64,000 bases of DNA from contig NZ_CP080414.1 of the NCBI RefSeq assembly GCF_019457615.1, positions 1,734,501 to 1,798,500 on the forward strand, in the 5' to 3' direction. Every line of letters starts with the position of its first letter. The stretch's first letter is position 1. The translations under genes and the position numbers were made by a program. This document shows, piece by piece, positions 34,401 through 43,291 of the stretch. The stretch is from Shewanella zhangzhouensis (GTDB lineage: Bacteria; Pseudomonadota; Gammaproteobacteria; Enterobacterales; Shewanellaceae). Below the pieces are notes generated by a model. The model had not been told where the DNA came from. It made no database searches and was given only the letters and a program-made list of their open reading frames with translations.

Positions 34401-34479
34401 CCATACCAAACAGCAGTATGGCGACAAAACACATTACGGTGGTGACCGGGCGGCGGACCGCAAGTTTGGTGATATTCAT
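31420..34479 (-). CDS. RND-family efflux transporter, second of a tandem pair
   Basis: 1019 residues, full RND length, with 12 membrane helices and two large periplasmic loops. Conserved points are the opening PVTTVMCFVAILLFGM, the N-terminal porter region PGIDIPQVMVQVPYKGSTPAEVE, and the helix-4 segment GLLLAVGMLIDNAVVVTE. The Asp there is the proton-relay residue; the second Asp of AcrB is replaced by Asn. The helix-10/11 region includes GILILMGIVVNNGIVLVDQ. It overlaps the first RND gene by 4 bases. The sequence is distinct from its partner, so a mixed trimer such as MdtBC is possible (inference). No outer-membrane channel gene is nearby. Confidence 0.92.
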   Translation of the reverse strand: MNITKLAVRRPVTTVMCFVAILLFGMASTRLLPLELFPGIDIPQVMVQVPYKGSTPAEVERDITRVLEESLATMSGIERMTSESSQDGAFIELSMKWGENTATKSLEAREKVDAVRHLLPKDVERVFIQQFSTSDMPIFNLRISSERELSGAYDLLEKQLRQPLERVEGVSQVTLYGVEQKQISIRVDADLLAASGISSAELNRRLQAENFVIAGGTLRQDKSVYQVSPKGEFRSLKEIEDIVLTQGVRLGDIAKINYELPERIEGRHLDQRYAVGLDVFKESGANLVEVSARVMRVIEEVKADKQFNGIKLFIMEDQAEGVKSSLWDLMMAGLIGAALSFAVLYLFLRNMGMTLIVVSSVPISICMTLAAMYLLGYSLNILSMMGLLLAVGMLIDNAVVVTESVLQEKQKEPHESKDKAVLAGVDKVALAVLAGTLTTAIVFFPNIFGAKVQLTIFLEHVAIAICISLGASLLVAKTLIPLMLTRIHIHHEDKTHKSRVQRFYEVSLNWVLTHPRWSTLIAVLMLASTALPLANVKQDQEDGASKQRLFINYQIEGRHALAVTEAVVAEMESYLYAHKEEFFIDSVYSYYNPERASSTVLFTKGAEFDLEALKKNMREGFPKFSIAKPQFGWSNDRQGVRVTLTGRSTSELMRLSEEALPMLSAIEGLEDVNSEVSGAQQEVLIRVNRDMAARLGTQASDVARAIATALRGQMLRSFRHDPNGEIRIELAYEKSWQQSLEKLKQLPVLKIDERVYSLSSLAEVDIAPRFDTIRHFNRKTALSIGANVEGITTEEAQEKIKQAMSHLNLPHGYEYSLRGGFERQDEDQQIMVVNMLLAVAMIYIVMAALFESLLLPSAIITSILFSITGVFWALWLTGTPNGVMAMIGILILMGIVVNNGIVLVDQINQMTPSLEELSATIHAVCITRLRPVLMTVGTTVLGLVPLAMGDTQIGGGGPPYYPMAIAIIGGLSFSTVTSLFLVPLCYQALYRLRHRAAQGLWMANKRTDKMLPWLAGKTD

Positions 34480-37400
34480 ACGCCAGCCTCCACGGTCTCA
34501 GGGGCTTTGGTGGCAAAGTCTTTGCGGTCAAACAGGGCGTAGAGCACAGGAATGAGCACCAGCGTCAGCAAGGTAGACAGCGCCAGACCAAAAATCACTG
34601 TGATGGCCATGGGGGCACGCACCTCGGCGCCATCGCCCAGGCCAAGTGCCATGGGCAACAGGCCCAGTACAGTGGTCAGTGTGGTCATCATAATCGGGCG
34701 TAAACGGGACTTGGCGGCCTCGCTGATGGCCTCGAGTTTTTCAACGCCTTCGCTGCGCAGCTGATTGATACGGTCAATCAGGACGATGGCATTGTTCACC
34801 ACAATCCCCGCCAACATGATAAGGCCGATAAACACCACCACTGACACATGGGTGCCGGTGAGATACAGGCCAAACACGCTGCCACTGACGGCCATGGGCA
34901 CGGCAAAGAGGATAAGCAGCGGATGCAGGAAAGACTCGAACTGGCTGGCCATCACCAGATAGACCAGGAATACCGCCAGCACCAGCGCGATTTGCAGCGA
35001 CTGGAACGAGTGCTCCATTTCTTCATTCTGACCACCAAAACTGGCCTGAATGGAAGCTGGCAGCTGCTGTTTGGCCAAAATACTGCGGGCTTCCGTGACC
35101 GCCTCGGCCAGATCCCCATAGGCGAGGTTAGCCGATACCAAAGCAACACGCTGTTGGCTGATACGGTTGATGGCAGATGGACCCAGCTCGAGTTTGACAT
35201 CGGCCACTGCCGACAGCGGGATTGGGGTCGCCGCGTCCGGGTTAATTATCATGTTGCCGATATCGCTGATTTGGTCGCGCTCGGTTTCTTCGGCGCGCAC
35301 CAGGATATCAATTTTGCGGTCACGCAGGCTGTACTTACTGGCGACAGTGCCACCGATACGCTGTGCGATACGGTTGGCCACTGTGGGGGCTTCCATGCCC
35401 AGCGCCGCCAAACGGTTACTGTCGAAGTGAATGGCCAGCTCAGGCTGTCCATCCCGCAGGCTGGTATTGATATCGGCGAAACGCTCTGACTCGCCCAGTG
35501 CACGCACCAGACTGTCGGCGCTTTGCTTGAGCAAATCCAACTCATAGCCGCGCAGCTCGATTTCGAGTGGGGTACGGAAGCTGAAGAGTTCGGGATATTT
35601 GACCTTGGCCTCGAGCTCAGGAATACGGCGGATTTCATGGCGCAGCACATCGCTGACCTGGTCAAAGGCGTCATGATCGGCGAGTACCACCTGCAAACGG
35701 CCCCAGTTTTCACCGCCACGGCTGACATCCGAGGTCATCAAGCCGCCGCTGCCGGCCTGGCTGTAGGCGTGTTTAACCGCTGGCATGTCTTTGATGGCGA
35801 AAGCCAACTGTTGAAGAACCCTATCGGTTTCACCAACTTCGGTGCCGGGCGGCAGCAGGATTTCCACATAAAATTCACCCTGATCCATGTTGGGGATGAG
35901 CTCCATACCGAGCCGTGGCAGCAAAAGCCCTGCACTGGCTGTAATGCCAAGGGCAACCACGACAGTCAGTACTCTGGCCTTCAGGGCAGCGGCCAGCAGC
36001 GGACGGTAACTGGCTTCCAGCGCGCGGTAGCCCAGGTTAAACAACCAGGTGAAGGGCCTGAGCAACATGCCCATCAGCCAGGAGAGCAGACGGCTCAATG
36101 ACAGCGCCATCGTCAATATCGCGGCAGGTAACCATTTGAAAAGCACTACAAAGGGGAAGCTGAACACAGTAGCGCTGTAATGCTTGAGCTTGCCCATTTT
36201 ACCTTCAGGTTTGGCCTTGGACTCTTTTTCCAGCAGAGGCGGAAGGGCCTTAAAGCCTTCCCGTGAAGCCAGCATGGGAATAGAGGTCAGGGCAACCAGC
36301 AGAGAGGCGAGCAGGGCAAAGGTCACGGTAAGCGCCTGATCGGAGAAGAGCGCACCGGCAATACCGTCCACGAACACCAGAGGTACAAATACCGCAAGCG
36401 TGGTGAGGGTCGAGGCAAATATGGCGCCGCTCACTTCCCGGGTTCCCTTGATGGCGGCGTCCATGCGCGAGAGCCCCTGCTGCTTGTATCTGTCGATGTT
36501 CTCCAGCACCACAATGGCATTATCCACCAACAGGCCCACCGCCAGTGCAATACCGCCAAGGGACATGATGTTGAGGCTGATGTCAGCGAAATACATCATG
36601 TTGAAGGTGGCTATCACCGAAAAGGGGATAGAGATGGAGATAATCAGGGTGGGGATGATGTCCCGCAGGAACAGGTAAATCACCAGCATGGCCAGAACAG
36701 AGCCAATCAACGCCGAGGAGGTCACTTCGCTGACGGCACTTTCGATAAACTCGGACTGATCGTAGATGATTTCCATCCTGGCGAGGGGATCTTTCCCGTT
36801 GATGCGTTCAATATCCTGTTTCAGCTTTTTCGCCACAGTCACAGTATTGGCATCGCCTTCTTTATAGATGGCAAGCTCAATGGACTCGCGCTGACCTATG
36901 CGGGTGATATCGCTGCGCTCTTTGTGGCCGTCGATGATGGTGGCCACTTCAAACAAACGCACCAGGCTTTGACCATTGCGGTACACCACCACCTGGCCCA
37001 GTTCCTCGAGGGAGTTGAACTGGTTAAGGGTGCGTACAAGATATTCTTTATCGCCTTGAACCACTTTACCGGCAGACACGTTGAGGTTTTCGGCCGCGAT
37101 ACGGCTGCGAATTTGCTCAGCATCCAAATCAAGCTGTGCCAGACGCTCCTGATTCAGCAGGATTTGCACTTCCTGCTCCAGACCTCCCGACAGGCGCACT
37201 GCGGCCACGCCCGGTAAGCCTTCGAGCTGGCGTTTGAGCTCTTCGTCGGCATAGGTACGCAGTTGCTTCAGCTCATCGCCGCTGGCGTCCTCCCGCGAGA
37301 GAGCAACACGCATGATGGGGTCGAGGTTGGGATTAAAGCGCAGCAGCAATGGCTTTTGCACGTCAAGCGGCAGGGCAATGATGTCGAGTTTTTCCCTGAC

Positions 37401-37721
37401 ATCCAGGTTTGCCATGTCCATGTCTGTGCCCCATTCGAATTCGAGGATGACATCGGACATACCAGAGCGGGACACTGAACTGATTTTACGCAGGCCTTTA
37501 ACAGTACCCACTGACTCTTCGATGGGTTTGGAGACCAGTTGCTCCACTTCAACGGGGGCTGCGCCATCATAAAGAGTACGTATGGTGACGGTGGGGTAGC
37601 TCAAGTCCGGCAGCAGCATGACTGCGAGACGGGAGAAACCCACCATACCGAAGAGGATCACCGCGAGCATAAACATCCACACGGTGACCGGCCGTTTAAC
37701 GGAAGTCGTGATTATTGACAT
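34476..37721 (-). CDS. RND-family efflux transporter, first of a tandem pair, with extended central loop
   Basis: 1081 residues. It has the RND plan: MSIITTSVKRPVTVWMFMLA start, DLSYPTVTIRTLYDGAAPVEVEQ porter motif, GGIALAVGLLVDNAIVVLENI in helix 4 and GLIMLAGIVVNNAIVLIDRI near the end. About 90 residues between helix 6 and helix 7 (roughly 484-574) are longer than usual. They hold a basic linker (EKESKAKPEGKMGKLKH) plus extra hydrophobic stretches (FVVLFKWLPAAILTMAL, LLSWLMGMLLRPFTWLF), which explains the length. It follows the membrane-fusion gene by 12 bases. The substrate of the pump is not predictable from sequence. Confidence 0.92.
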   Translation of the reverse strand: MSIITTSVKRPVTVWMFMLAVILFGMVGFSRLAVMLLPDLSYPTVTIRTLYDGAAPVEVEQLVSKPIEESVGTVKGLRKISSVSRSGMSDVILEFEWGTDMDMANLDVREKLDIIALPLDVQKPLLLRFNPNLDPIMRVALSREDASGDELKQLRTYADEELKRQLEGLPGVAAVRLSGGLEQEVQILLNQERLAQLDLDAEQIRSRIAAENLNVSAGKVVQGDKEYLVRTLNQFNSLEELGQVVVYRNGQSLVRLFEVATIIDGHKERSDITRIGQRESIELAIYKEGDANTVTVAKKLKQDIERINGKDPLARMEIIYDQSEFIESAVSEVTSSALIGSVLAMLVIYLFLRDIIPTLIISISIPFSVIATFNMMYFADISLNIMSLGGIALAVGLLVDNAIVVLENIDRYKQQGLSRMDAAIKGTREVSGAIFASTLTTLAVFVPLVFVDGIAGALFSDQALTVTFALLASLLVALTSIPMLASREGFKALPPLLEKESKAKPEGKMGKLKHYSATVFSFPFVVLFKWLPAAILTMALSLSRLLSWLMGMLLRPFTWLFNLGYRALEASYRPLLAAALKARVLTVVVALGITASAGLLLPRLGMELIPNMDQGEFYVEILLPPGTEVGETDRVLQQLAFAIKDMPAVKHAYSQAGSGGLMTSDVSRGGENWGRLQVVLADHDAFDQVSDVLRHEIRRIPELEAKVKYPELFSFRTPLEIELRGYELDLLKQSADSLVRALGESERFADINTSLRDGQPELAIHFDSNRLAALGMEAPTVANRIAQRIGGTVASKYSLRDRKIDILVRAEETERDQISDIGNMIINPDAATPIPLSAVADVKLELGPSAINRISQQRVALVSANLAYGDLAEAVTEARSILAKQQLPASIQASFGGQNEEMEHSFQSLQIALVLAVFLVYLVMASQFESFLHPLLILFAVPMAVSGSVFGLYLTGTHVSVVVFIGLIMLAGIVVNNAIVLIDRINQLRSEGVEKLEAISEAAKSRLRPIMMTTLTTVLGLLPMALGLGDGAEVRAPMAITVIFGLALSTLLTLVLIPVLYALFDRKDFATKAPETVEAGV

Positions 37722-37733
37722 GGGATGTGCTCC

Positions 37734-38798
37734 TTACTTTTTAACCGAAGCCACATCCAGTGGGGTGATGATTTCAACCAGCGATTGGTCTTTGAGGTTT
37801 TGCTGCCCACGGATCACCAGATGCTCTCCGGGAGCAATACCCGCGACTACTTCAACCATGTTGCCTTCACGATAACCCAGCTCTACTTCGCGACGCTCGG
37901 CCGTGGTGTCCTGGATAACATACAGGGTCTGCTTGTTATCCTGGTTGATGATGGCGTTATAAGGCACTGTGATGACGTTTTCATGGGTGTCGTACTTGAG
38001 CTCAACCCGGGTAAACATGCCCGATTTGAGGACGCCATTTTGATTGGGCACCTTGAGCGTGACCTTAAAGGTGCCGCTTTGGGCATCGACAACCGGGCTG
38101 ATGCGCAGTACTTCGGCATTCACGGCCTGGTTTTTCTGACCGCTGGCGTAGATATCGGCATGCTGTCCAAGACGCAGGCTGGAGAGCTGCTGCTCCGGCA
38201 GATGCACTATCCCGTGAAGCTCGTCCTGATTGACCACATAGAAGATCTCTTCGAATTCTTTGGCCATGTTGCCGGCTTTAACGAAGCGCTTGGCGATGAT
38301 GCCATCCACGGGGGACACGATTTGGCTTTCTTTAACCTGCAGCTTTGCCAGGTCCAGGCGCGCCTTGGCGGCCTGCAGGTTGTATTCGAGTTTGGCGATG
38401 GAGTCTGCACTGACATAGTCTTTGCTCTTCATCTTTTTTACCCGTGCAAGCTCCTGCTCGATAATGAGTACTTCGGCTTCGGAGCGGTCGAGCTCATACT
38501 GTTGACGCTTGGCGTCGATAACAGCCAGTAATTGTCCTTGCTTGACCCTGTCACCCTCTTCCACATGCAGGGCTTCTATCAGGCCGGCGATACGGGTGAC
38601 CACATGGGCTTCAACGGGCGCTTCGAGGGTGGCGGTAGTGGAATAGAATGAGGAAACGTTGCCCTGAACCACTAACTGGGTTTCAACAGGTATGGCGTAT
38701 TTTTCTTCTTCCTTCTTGGCTTCTTCCTGTCCACACGCGGCAAGTACACCAACAAGCAGTAAGGGGAGGGCGAGTTTGAATGATTTGCGGGCTTCCAT
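37734..38798 (-). CDS. RND membrane-fusion (periplasmic adaptor) lipoprotein
   Basis: Start at 38798 gives 354 residues beginning with a lipoprotein signal (LALPLLLVGVLAACGQEE, lipobox LAAC with Cys22). The longest frame starts 23 codons upstream but would bury the signal. HlyD-type features follow. A first lipoyl half AHVVTRIAGLIEALHVEEGD is followed by a helical hairpin rich in charged residues (about 90-160) and the second half IVSPVDGIIAKRFVKAGN. Beta-barrel and membrane-proximal parts end the protein. First gene of the three-gene RND operon. Confidence 0.92.
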   Translation of the reverse strand: MEARKSFKLALPLLLVGVLAACGQEEAKKEEEKYAIPVETQLVVQGNVSSFYSTTATLEAPVEAHVVTRIAGLIEALHVEEGDRVKQGQLLAVIDAKRQQYELDRSEAEVLIIEQELARVKKMKSKDYVSADSIAKLEYNLQAAKARLDLAKLQVKESQIVSPVDGIIAKRFVKAGNMAKEFEEIFYVVNQDELHGIVHLPEQQLSSLRLGQHADIYASGQKNQAVNAEVLRISPVVDAQSGTFKVTLKVPNQNGVLKSGMFTRVELKYDTHENVITVPYNAIINQDNKQTLYVIQDTTAERREVELGYREGNMVEVVAGIAPGEHLVIRGQQNLKDQSLVEIITPLDVASVKK

Positions 38799-39035
38799 TG
38801 TTATACCTGTACTGTTAACTGTGTTGCGCTTTAAAAGCAGCTTCCGTGCCATAATTGGATAATTCATTTATTACAATAAGATAGCGGTAAATTGGCTGCG
38901 TTTATCGCCATGCAAACTGTAAAAAAGTGGTGAAATTGTTTATCCGTTGGTGAGAAATACTAAAGACTGTTAACAAGTGAACTTCAAGGCAGTAATTGCA
39001 ACAAAAGATGAAGCGGGAAGGGCGATACAGAAACA

Positions 39036-39060
39036 AAAAAGGCGCCAAAGGCGCCTTTTT
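39036..39060 (-). terminator. Terminator of gltA
   Basis: AAAAAGGCGCC / AAA / GGCGCCTTTTT, an 11-bp stem ending in a T run on the minus strand, lies 16 bases after the gltA stop. Confidence 0.92.
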
Positions 39061-39075
39061 GAACAGGAACAGACG

Positions 39076-40362
39076 TTATCGCTTGTCGACGCTGACAAAG
39101 TCGCGGCTGTGTTCGCCGGTGTACAGCTGACGTGGACGGCTGATCTTGTGACCAGGCTGATCCAGCATTTCTTTCCAATGAGAGATCCAGCCAACGGTAC
39201 GGGCCAGAGCGAAGATCACGGTGAACATGCTGGTAGGAATGCCGATGGCCTTCATGATGATACCAGAGTAGAAGTCTACGTTCGGGTAGAGCTTCTTGGA
39301 GATAAAGTACTCATCATTCAGGGCGATACGCTCAAGCTCCATGGCAACGTCCAGCAGAGGGTCGTTCACTTTAAGCTCGCTCAGCACCTCGTGGCAGGTT
39401 TCACGCATTACCTTGGCACGTGGATCAAAGTTCTTGTACACGCGGTGACCGAAGCCCATCAGACGGAATGGATCATTCTTGTCTTTGGCACGTTCGATAA
39501 ACTCAGGAATACGGTCAACAGTACCGATTTCTTCCAGCATACGCAGACAGGCTTCGTTGGCACCACCGTGGGCAGGACCCCACAGAGACGCGATACCGGC
39601 TGCGATACAGGCGAATGGGTTGGCACCGGAGGAACCTGCCAGACGCACAGTAGAAGTAGAGGCATTCTGTTCGTGGTCAGCGTGCAGGATGAAGATGCGG
39701 TCCATGGCGCGCTCGATGATTGGGTTTACCTTGTACTCTTCGCAAGGTACGGCAAACATCATCGACAGGAAGTTACCGGCATAACTTAAGTCATTACGTG
39801 GGTACACGAATGGCTGGCCGATGGAATACTTGTAGCACATGGCGGCCAGGGTCGGCATCTTGGATACCAGACGATAGGCGGCAATTTCACGGTGACGGGC
39901 GTCGTTCACATCCAGAGAGTCCTGGTAGAAGGCAGACAGGGCACCGGTCACACCGCAAAGCATGGCCATGGGGTGTGCATCGCGACGGAAGCCGCGGAAG
40001 AAAAATGCCAACTGTTCGTGAACCATGGTGTGGCTCTTCACAGTGTGAGCGAATTGTTCGTATTGCGCTTTAGACGGCAGTTCGCCGTACAGGAGGGCGT
40101 AGCAGAGTTCCAGATAGTTGGATTCTACTGCCAGCTGCTCGATGGGGTAGCCACGGTGCAGCAAAATACCCTTGTCGCCGTCGATATAGGTAATTGCTGA
40201 TTCACAGGAAGCTGTGGCCAGAAACCCTGGATCAAAGGTGAAATAACCTTTGCTGCCCAGCTTGCTGATATCGATAACATCGAAACCTTCGGTGCCCTGT
40301 TTAACCGGCAGTTCAATTGAATCGTTCCCCGGTAATTCCAATTTGGCTTTCAAATCAGCCAT
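39076..40362 (-). CDS. gltA: Citrate synthase (type II, hexameric)
   Basis: 428 residues, matching gammaproteobacterial type II citrate synthase (E. coli 427). Catalytic segments include the His in LHADHEQNAST, the second His in MGFGHRVYKNFDPRA and the Asp in YPNVDFYSGI, with GPAHGGANEACL between. The N-terminal domain typical of the NADH-inhibited hexameric type is present. It condenses oxaloacetate with acetyl-CoA at entry to the TCA cycle and is divergent from sdhCDAB-sucABCD. Confidence 0.98.
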   Translation of the reverse strand: MADLKAKLELPGNDSIELPVKQGTEGFDVIDISKLGSKGYFTFDPGFLATASCESAITYIDGDKGILLHRGYPIEQLAVESNYLELCYALLYGELPSKAQYEQFAHTVKSHTMVHEQLAFFFRGFRRDAHPMAMLCGVTGALSAFYQDSLDVNDARHREIAAYRLVSKMPTLAAMCYKYSIGQPFVYPRNDLSYAGNFLSMMFAVPCEEYKVNPIIERAMDRIFILHADHEQNASTSTVRLAGSSGANPFACIAAGIASLWGPAHGGANEACLRMLEEIGTVDRIPEFIERAKDKNDPFRLMGFGHRVYKNFDPRAKVMRETCHEVLSELKVNDPLLDVAMELERIALNDEYFISKKLYPNVDFYSGIIMKAIGIPTSMFTVIFALARTVGWISHWKEMLDQPGHKISRPRQLYTGEHSRDFVSVDKR

Positions 40363-40479
40363 ACCCCGTTCTCCTTACTTCATTCTTGTGGTGAGTGCGG
40401 CATGTCAAAACGGCCACTACTTTACAAGCAATCGAGATCACATTTCAATTTAAATAAGCGTTTAAATTCCTTAGACCAT

Positions 40480-40508
40480 GGTATAGGTCTGACCAATTTC
40501 CCTGTCAA
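40480..40508 (-). promoter_or_regulatory. gltA promoter
   Basis: On the minus strand TTGACA (40503-40508), a 17-base spacer and TATACC (40480-40485) lie about 118 bases upstream of gltA. An AGACC-N8-GGTCT dyad (40473-40490) overlaps the -10 and could be an operator. Confidence 0.65.
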
Positions 40509-40564
40509 GACTAGTACTTATCCCAGAAAAAGGCCAAAAAAACTAAATATGCATAATGTGACGT

Positions 40565-40593
40565 TTGTATTTGACTTTTGCGGCGAGTATACT
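40565..40593 (+). promoter_or_regulatory. sdhC promoter
   Basis: TTGTAT (40565-40570), a 17-base spacer and TATACT (40588-40593) face away from the gltA promoter. The leader before sdhC is about 175 bases. The 412-bp region 40,363-40,774 has no gene; it holds these two promoters. No convincing CRP or ArcA site was picked out by eye. Confidence 0.55.
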
Positions 40594-40774
40594 TGCTGCG
40601 GCTCGAAAGGGCTGATTACAGAAGGCTTTAGGCACCTTTTCTCTGCATGAAAAAACGGCAGCCAAAACAGCCCTCTGGAGATAACACCTTTTTCTTTTGT
40701 GACGACTGTCGCCGTGACCGAAATCATGGTTCAAAGTTTGACCAGAAGCGGTTCGCATAACAATAAAATGCTCA

Positions 40775-41170
40775 ATGGAGCTGAGTGAGCAGAACGTGAA
40801 AAAGCAAAGACCTGTCCATTTAGATCTGCAAACCATCCACTTTCCTGCAACAGCGAAAGTGTCCATTCTTCATCGCGTCTCTGGTGTGATCATGCTGTTC
40901 GCCATGGGTATCCTGATTTGGTTGCTCCATGCGTCTCTGGCATCCGCCGAGAGCTTCCAAGGCGTTCAGGCTCTGTTTGACAACTTCCTGGTGAAGTTTG
41001 TTATTTGGGGCATTCTGACAGCACTGGGTTATCACCTGCTTGGCGGTATCCGTCATCTGGTGATGGACACCGGCCGCTGGGAAGAATTGGGCTCTGGTAA
41101 CGCATCAGCCAAGGCTGTATTCGTGCTGGCGATTACCTTTTCTATCATTGCGGGGATCTGGGTATGGTAA
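40775..41170 (+). CDS. sdhC: Succinate dehydrogenase cytochrome b556 subunit
   Basis: 131 residues with three membrane helices. KKQRPVHLDLQTIHFPATA and ILHRVSGVIMLFAMG match the E. coli SdhC N-terminus; YHLLGGIRHLVMD carries the haem-ligand His region. The ATG at 40775 has a poor ribosome site, and GTG at 40796 (VKKQRP), preceded by GAGTGAG, is a credible alternative start. First gene of the sdh-suc cluster. Confidence 0.93.
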   Translation: MELSEQNVKKQRPVHLDLQTIHFPATAKVSILHRVSGVIMLFAMGILIWLLHASLASAESFQGVQALFDNFLVKFVIWGILTALGYHLLGGIRHLVMDTGRWEELGSGNASAKAVFVLAITFSIIAGIWVW

Positions 41171-41511
41171 CCAATGCAGCAAGTTTCGGACGCAGTGGTG
41201 TCCATGACTTTATCCTTCTTCGTGCCAGTGCGGTCATTCTGGCCTGCTACACCATCTTCTTGGTGAGCTTTATTGCACTGAGTGCGCCTCTCACTTTCGA
41301 AATCTGGCACGGGCTGTTCAGCACCCTGCCGATGAAAGTGTTCACCCTGCTGGCTCTGATTGCCCTGCTGATCCATGCCTGGATCGGTATATGGCAAGTG
41401 CTGACTGACTACGTCAAGCAAACAGCGCTGCGTGGTGTATTACAGTTTACTTTTGTCGTGACTGCCTTCGCTTATCTGGCCGCCGGCATTGTGATTGTGT
41501 GGGGGGTTTAA
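41164..41511 (+). CDS. sdhD: Succinate dehydrogenase membrane anchor subunit
   Basis: 115 residues with three membrane helices. SGVHDFILLRASAVILACYT and LIHAWIGIWQVLTDYVK match SdhD and include the quinone and haem site residues. It overlaps sdhC by 7 bases. It anchors SdhAB to the inner membrane with SdhC. Confidence 0.94.
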   Translation: MVTNAASFGRSGVHDFILLRASAVILACYTIFLVSFIALSAPLTFEIWHGLFSTLPMKVFTLLALIALLIHAWIGIWQVLTDYVKQTALRGVLQFTFVVTAFAYLAAGIVIVWGV

Positions 41512-41512
41512 G

Positions 41513-43279
41513 GTGAGTATTCCAGTTCGCGAGTTTGATGCAGTCGTGATTGGTGCCGGCGGTGCCGGTATGCGCGCTGCACTGCAGATTTCCAAAGAAG
41601 GCAAGAGCTGTGCGCTCCTGTCTAAAGTATTCCCAACCCGTTCTCACACTGTATCTGCCCAGGGTGGTATTACAGTAGCGCTGGGCAACGCTCACGAAGA
41701 TAACTGGGAATACCACATGTACGATACCGTAAAAGGTTCCGACTTTATCGGTGACCAGGACGCTATCGAATACATGTGTCAAACCGGTCCTGAAGCCATT
41801 ATCGAGCTGGAGCATATGGGTCTGCCATTCTCCCGTTTCGAAAACGGCAAGATTTACCAGCGTCCTTTTGGTGGTCAGTCCAAAAACTTCGGTGGTGAGC
41901 AGGCTGCTCGTACTGCCGCCGCTGCCGACCGTACCGGTCACGCCCTGCTGCACTGTCTGTATCAGCAGAACGTGAAGAACAAGACTCAGGTTTTCTCTGA
42001 GTGGTACGCTCTTGACCTGGTGAAGAACGAAGATGGCGCCATCGTAGGCTGTACTGCCATCGACATCGAATCCGGTGAAATCGTTTACTTCAAAGCCAAG
42101 GCCACTGTTCTGGCTACTGGTGGTGCTGGCCGTATCTACGCATCTACCACCAACGCTCACATCAACACTGGTGACGGTGTTGGTATGGCTTACCGTGCCG
42201 GCGTTCAGCTGCAGGACATGGAAATGTGGCAGTTCCACCCAACCGGTATTGCCGGTGCCGGTGTACTGGTAACCGAAGGTTGCCGCGGTGAAGGTGGTTA
42301 CCTGCTGAACAAAGACGGTGAGCGCTTTATGGAGCGTTACGCGCCAAACGCCAAGGACCTCGCGTCCCGTGACGTAGTGGCCCGTTCTATGATGACCGAA
42401 ATCCGTGAAGGTCGTGGCTGTGATGGTCCTATGGGTCCACACATCAAGCTCAAGCTTGATCACTTGGGTAAAGAAACCCTGGAAGCCCGCCTGCCAGGCG
42501 TGTGTGAACTGTCCCGTACCTTTGCTCACATCGATCCGGCCGATGGCCCAATCCCTGTGATCCCAACCTGTCACTATATGATGGGTGGTTTGCCTACCAA
42601 GGTATCCGGTCAGGTGATACGTAAGAACGAAGACGGCAGTGAAACCGATATCGTTGGTCTGTTCGCTGTGGGCGAAATCGCCTGTGTGTCTGTTCACGGT
42701 GCCAACCGTCTGGGCGGTAACTCGCTGCTCGATCTGGTAGTATTTGGCCGTGCGGCTGGTCAGCATCTGGGTAAAGCCCTGGACGAGACAGCCGATCCTA
42801 AAGCTGCTACCGACGCAGATATTGAGCAGTCACTGGCTCGTCTGAACCGTTGGGAAAGCAATAAAGACGGCGAAGATCCAGCGCAAATCCGCAAAGACCT
42901 GCAAATGTGTATGCAGCTTAACTTCTCTGTGTTCCGTACCGGTGAAGCCATGGCCGAAGGCCTCGAGCAGCTGCAAGCCATCCGCAAGCGTCTGGAAAAT
43001 GCCAAGCTGTCTGACAACTCCAAAGAGTTCAACACTCAGCGTATTGAGTGTCTGGAGCTGGATAACCTGATGGCCACCGCCATCGCGACTGCTTACGCCG
43101 CAAACTTCCGTACTGAGAGCCGTGGTGCTCACAGCCGTGAAGACTTCACCGAGCGTGATGATGACAACTGGCTGTGCCACAGCCTGTTCGACCCCGTGAC
43201 CGAGGCTATGTCCAAGCGCGAAGTGAACATGTCACCCAAGCACCGTGAAGCCTTCCCACCGAAGAAGCGTACCTACTAA
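41513..43279 (+). CDS. sdhA: Succinate dehydrogenase flavoprotein subunit
   Basis: Start at GTG 41513 (VSIPVREFDAVVIGAGG), directly after the sdhD stop and with a G-rich ribosome site, gives 588 residues, exactly the E. coli length. FAD-binding VIGAGGAGMRAAL, the FAD-linked His region SHTVSAQGGI, ATGGAGRIY, and the substrate segment GANRLGGNSLLDLVVFGRAAG are present. It oxidises succinate to fumarate and passes electrons to SdhB. Confidence 0.98.
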   Translation: MSIPVREFDAVVIGAGGAGMRAALQISKEGKSCALLSKVFPTRSHTVSAQGGITVALGNAHEDNWEYHMYDTVKGSDFIGDQDAIEYMCQTGPEAIIELEHMGLPFSRFENGKIYQRPFGGQSKNFGGEQAARTAAAADRTGHALLHCLYQQNVKNKTQVFSEWYALDLVKNEDGAIVGCTAIDIESGEIVYFKAKATVLATGGAGRIYASTTNAHINTGDGVGMAYRAGVQLQDMEMWQFHPTGIAGAGVLVTEGCRGEGGYLLNKDGERFMERYAPNAKDLASRDVVARSMMTEIREGRGCDGPMGPHIKLKLDHLGKETLEARLPGVCELSRTFAHIDPADGPIPVIPTCHYMMGGLPTKVSGQVIRKNEDGSETDIVGLFAVGEIACVSVHGANRLGGNSLLDLVVFGRAAGQHLGKALDETADPKAATDADIEQSLARLNRWESNKDGEDPAQIRKDLQMCMQLNFSVFRTGEAMAEGLEQLQAIRKRLENAKLSDNSKEFNTQRIECLELDNLMATAIATAYAANFRTESRGAHSREDFTERDDDNWLCHSLFDPVTEAMSKREVNMSPKHREAFPPKKRTY

Positions 43280-43291
43280 GGAGTTGCGAAG

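Noticed and set aside
41447..42766. Long minus-strand open frame (about 439 codons) opposite sdhA
   Set aside because: It mirrors the strongly biased codons of sdhA, contains repetitive Thr/Val/His composition and no domain or ribosome site.
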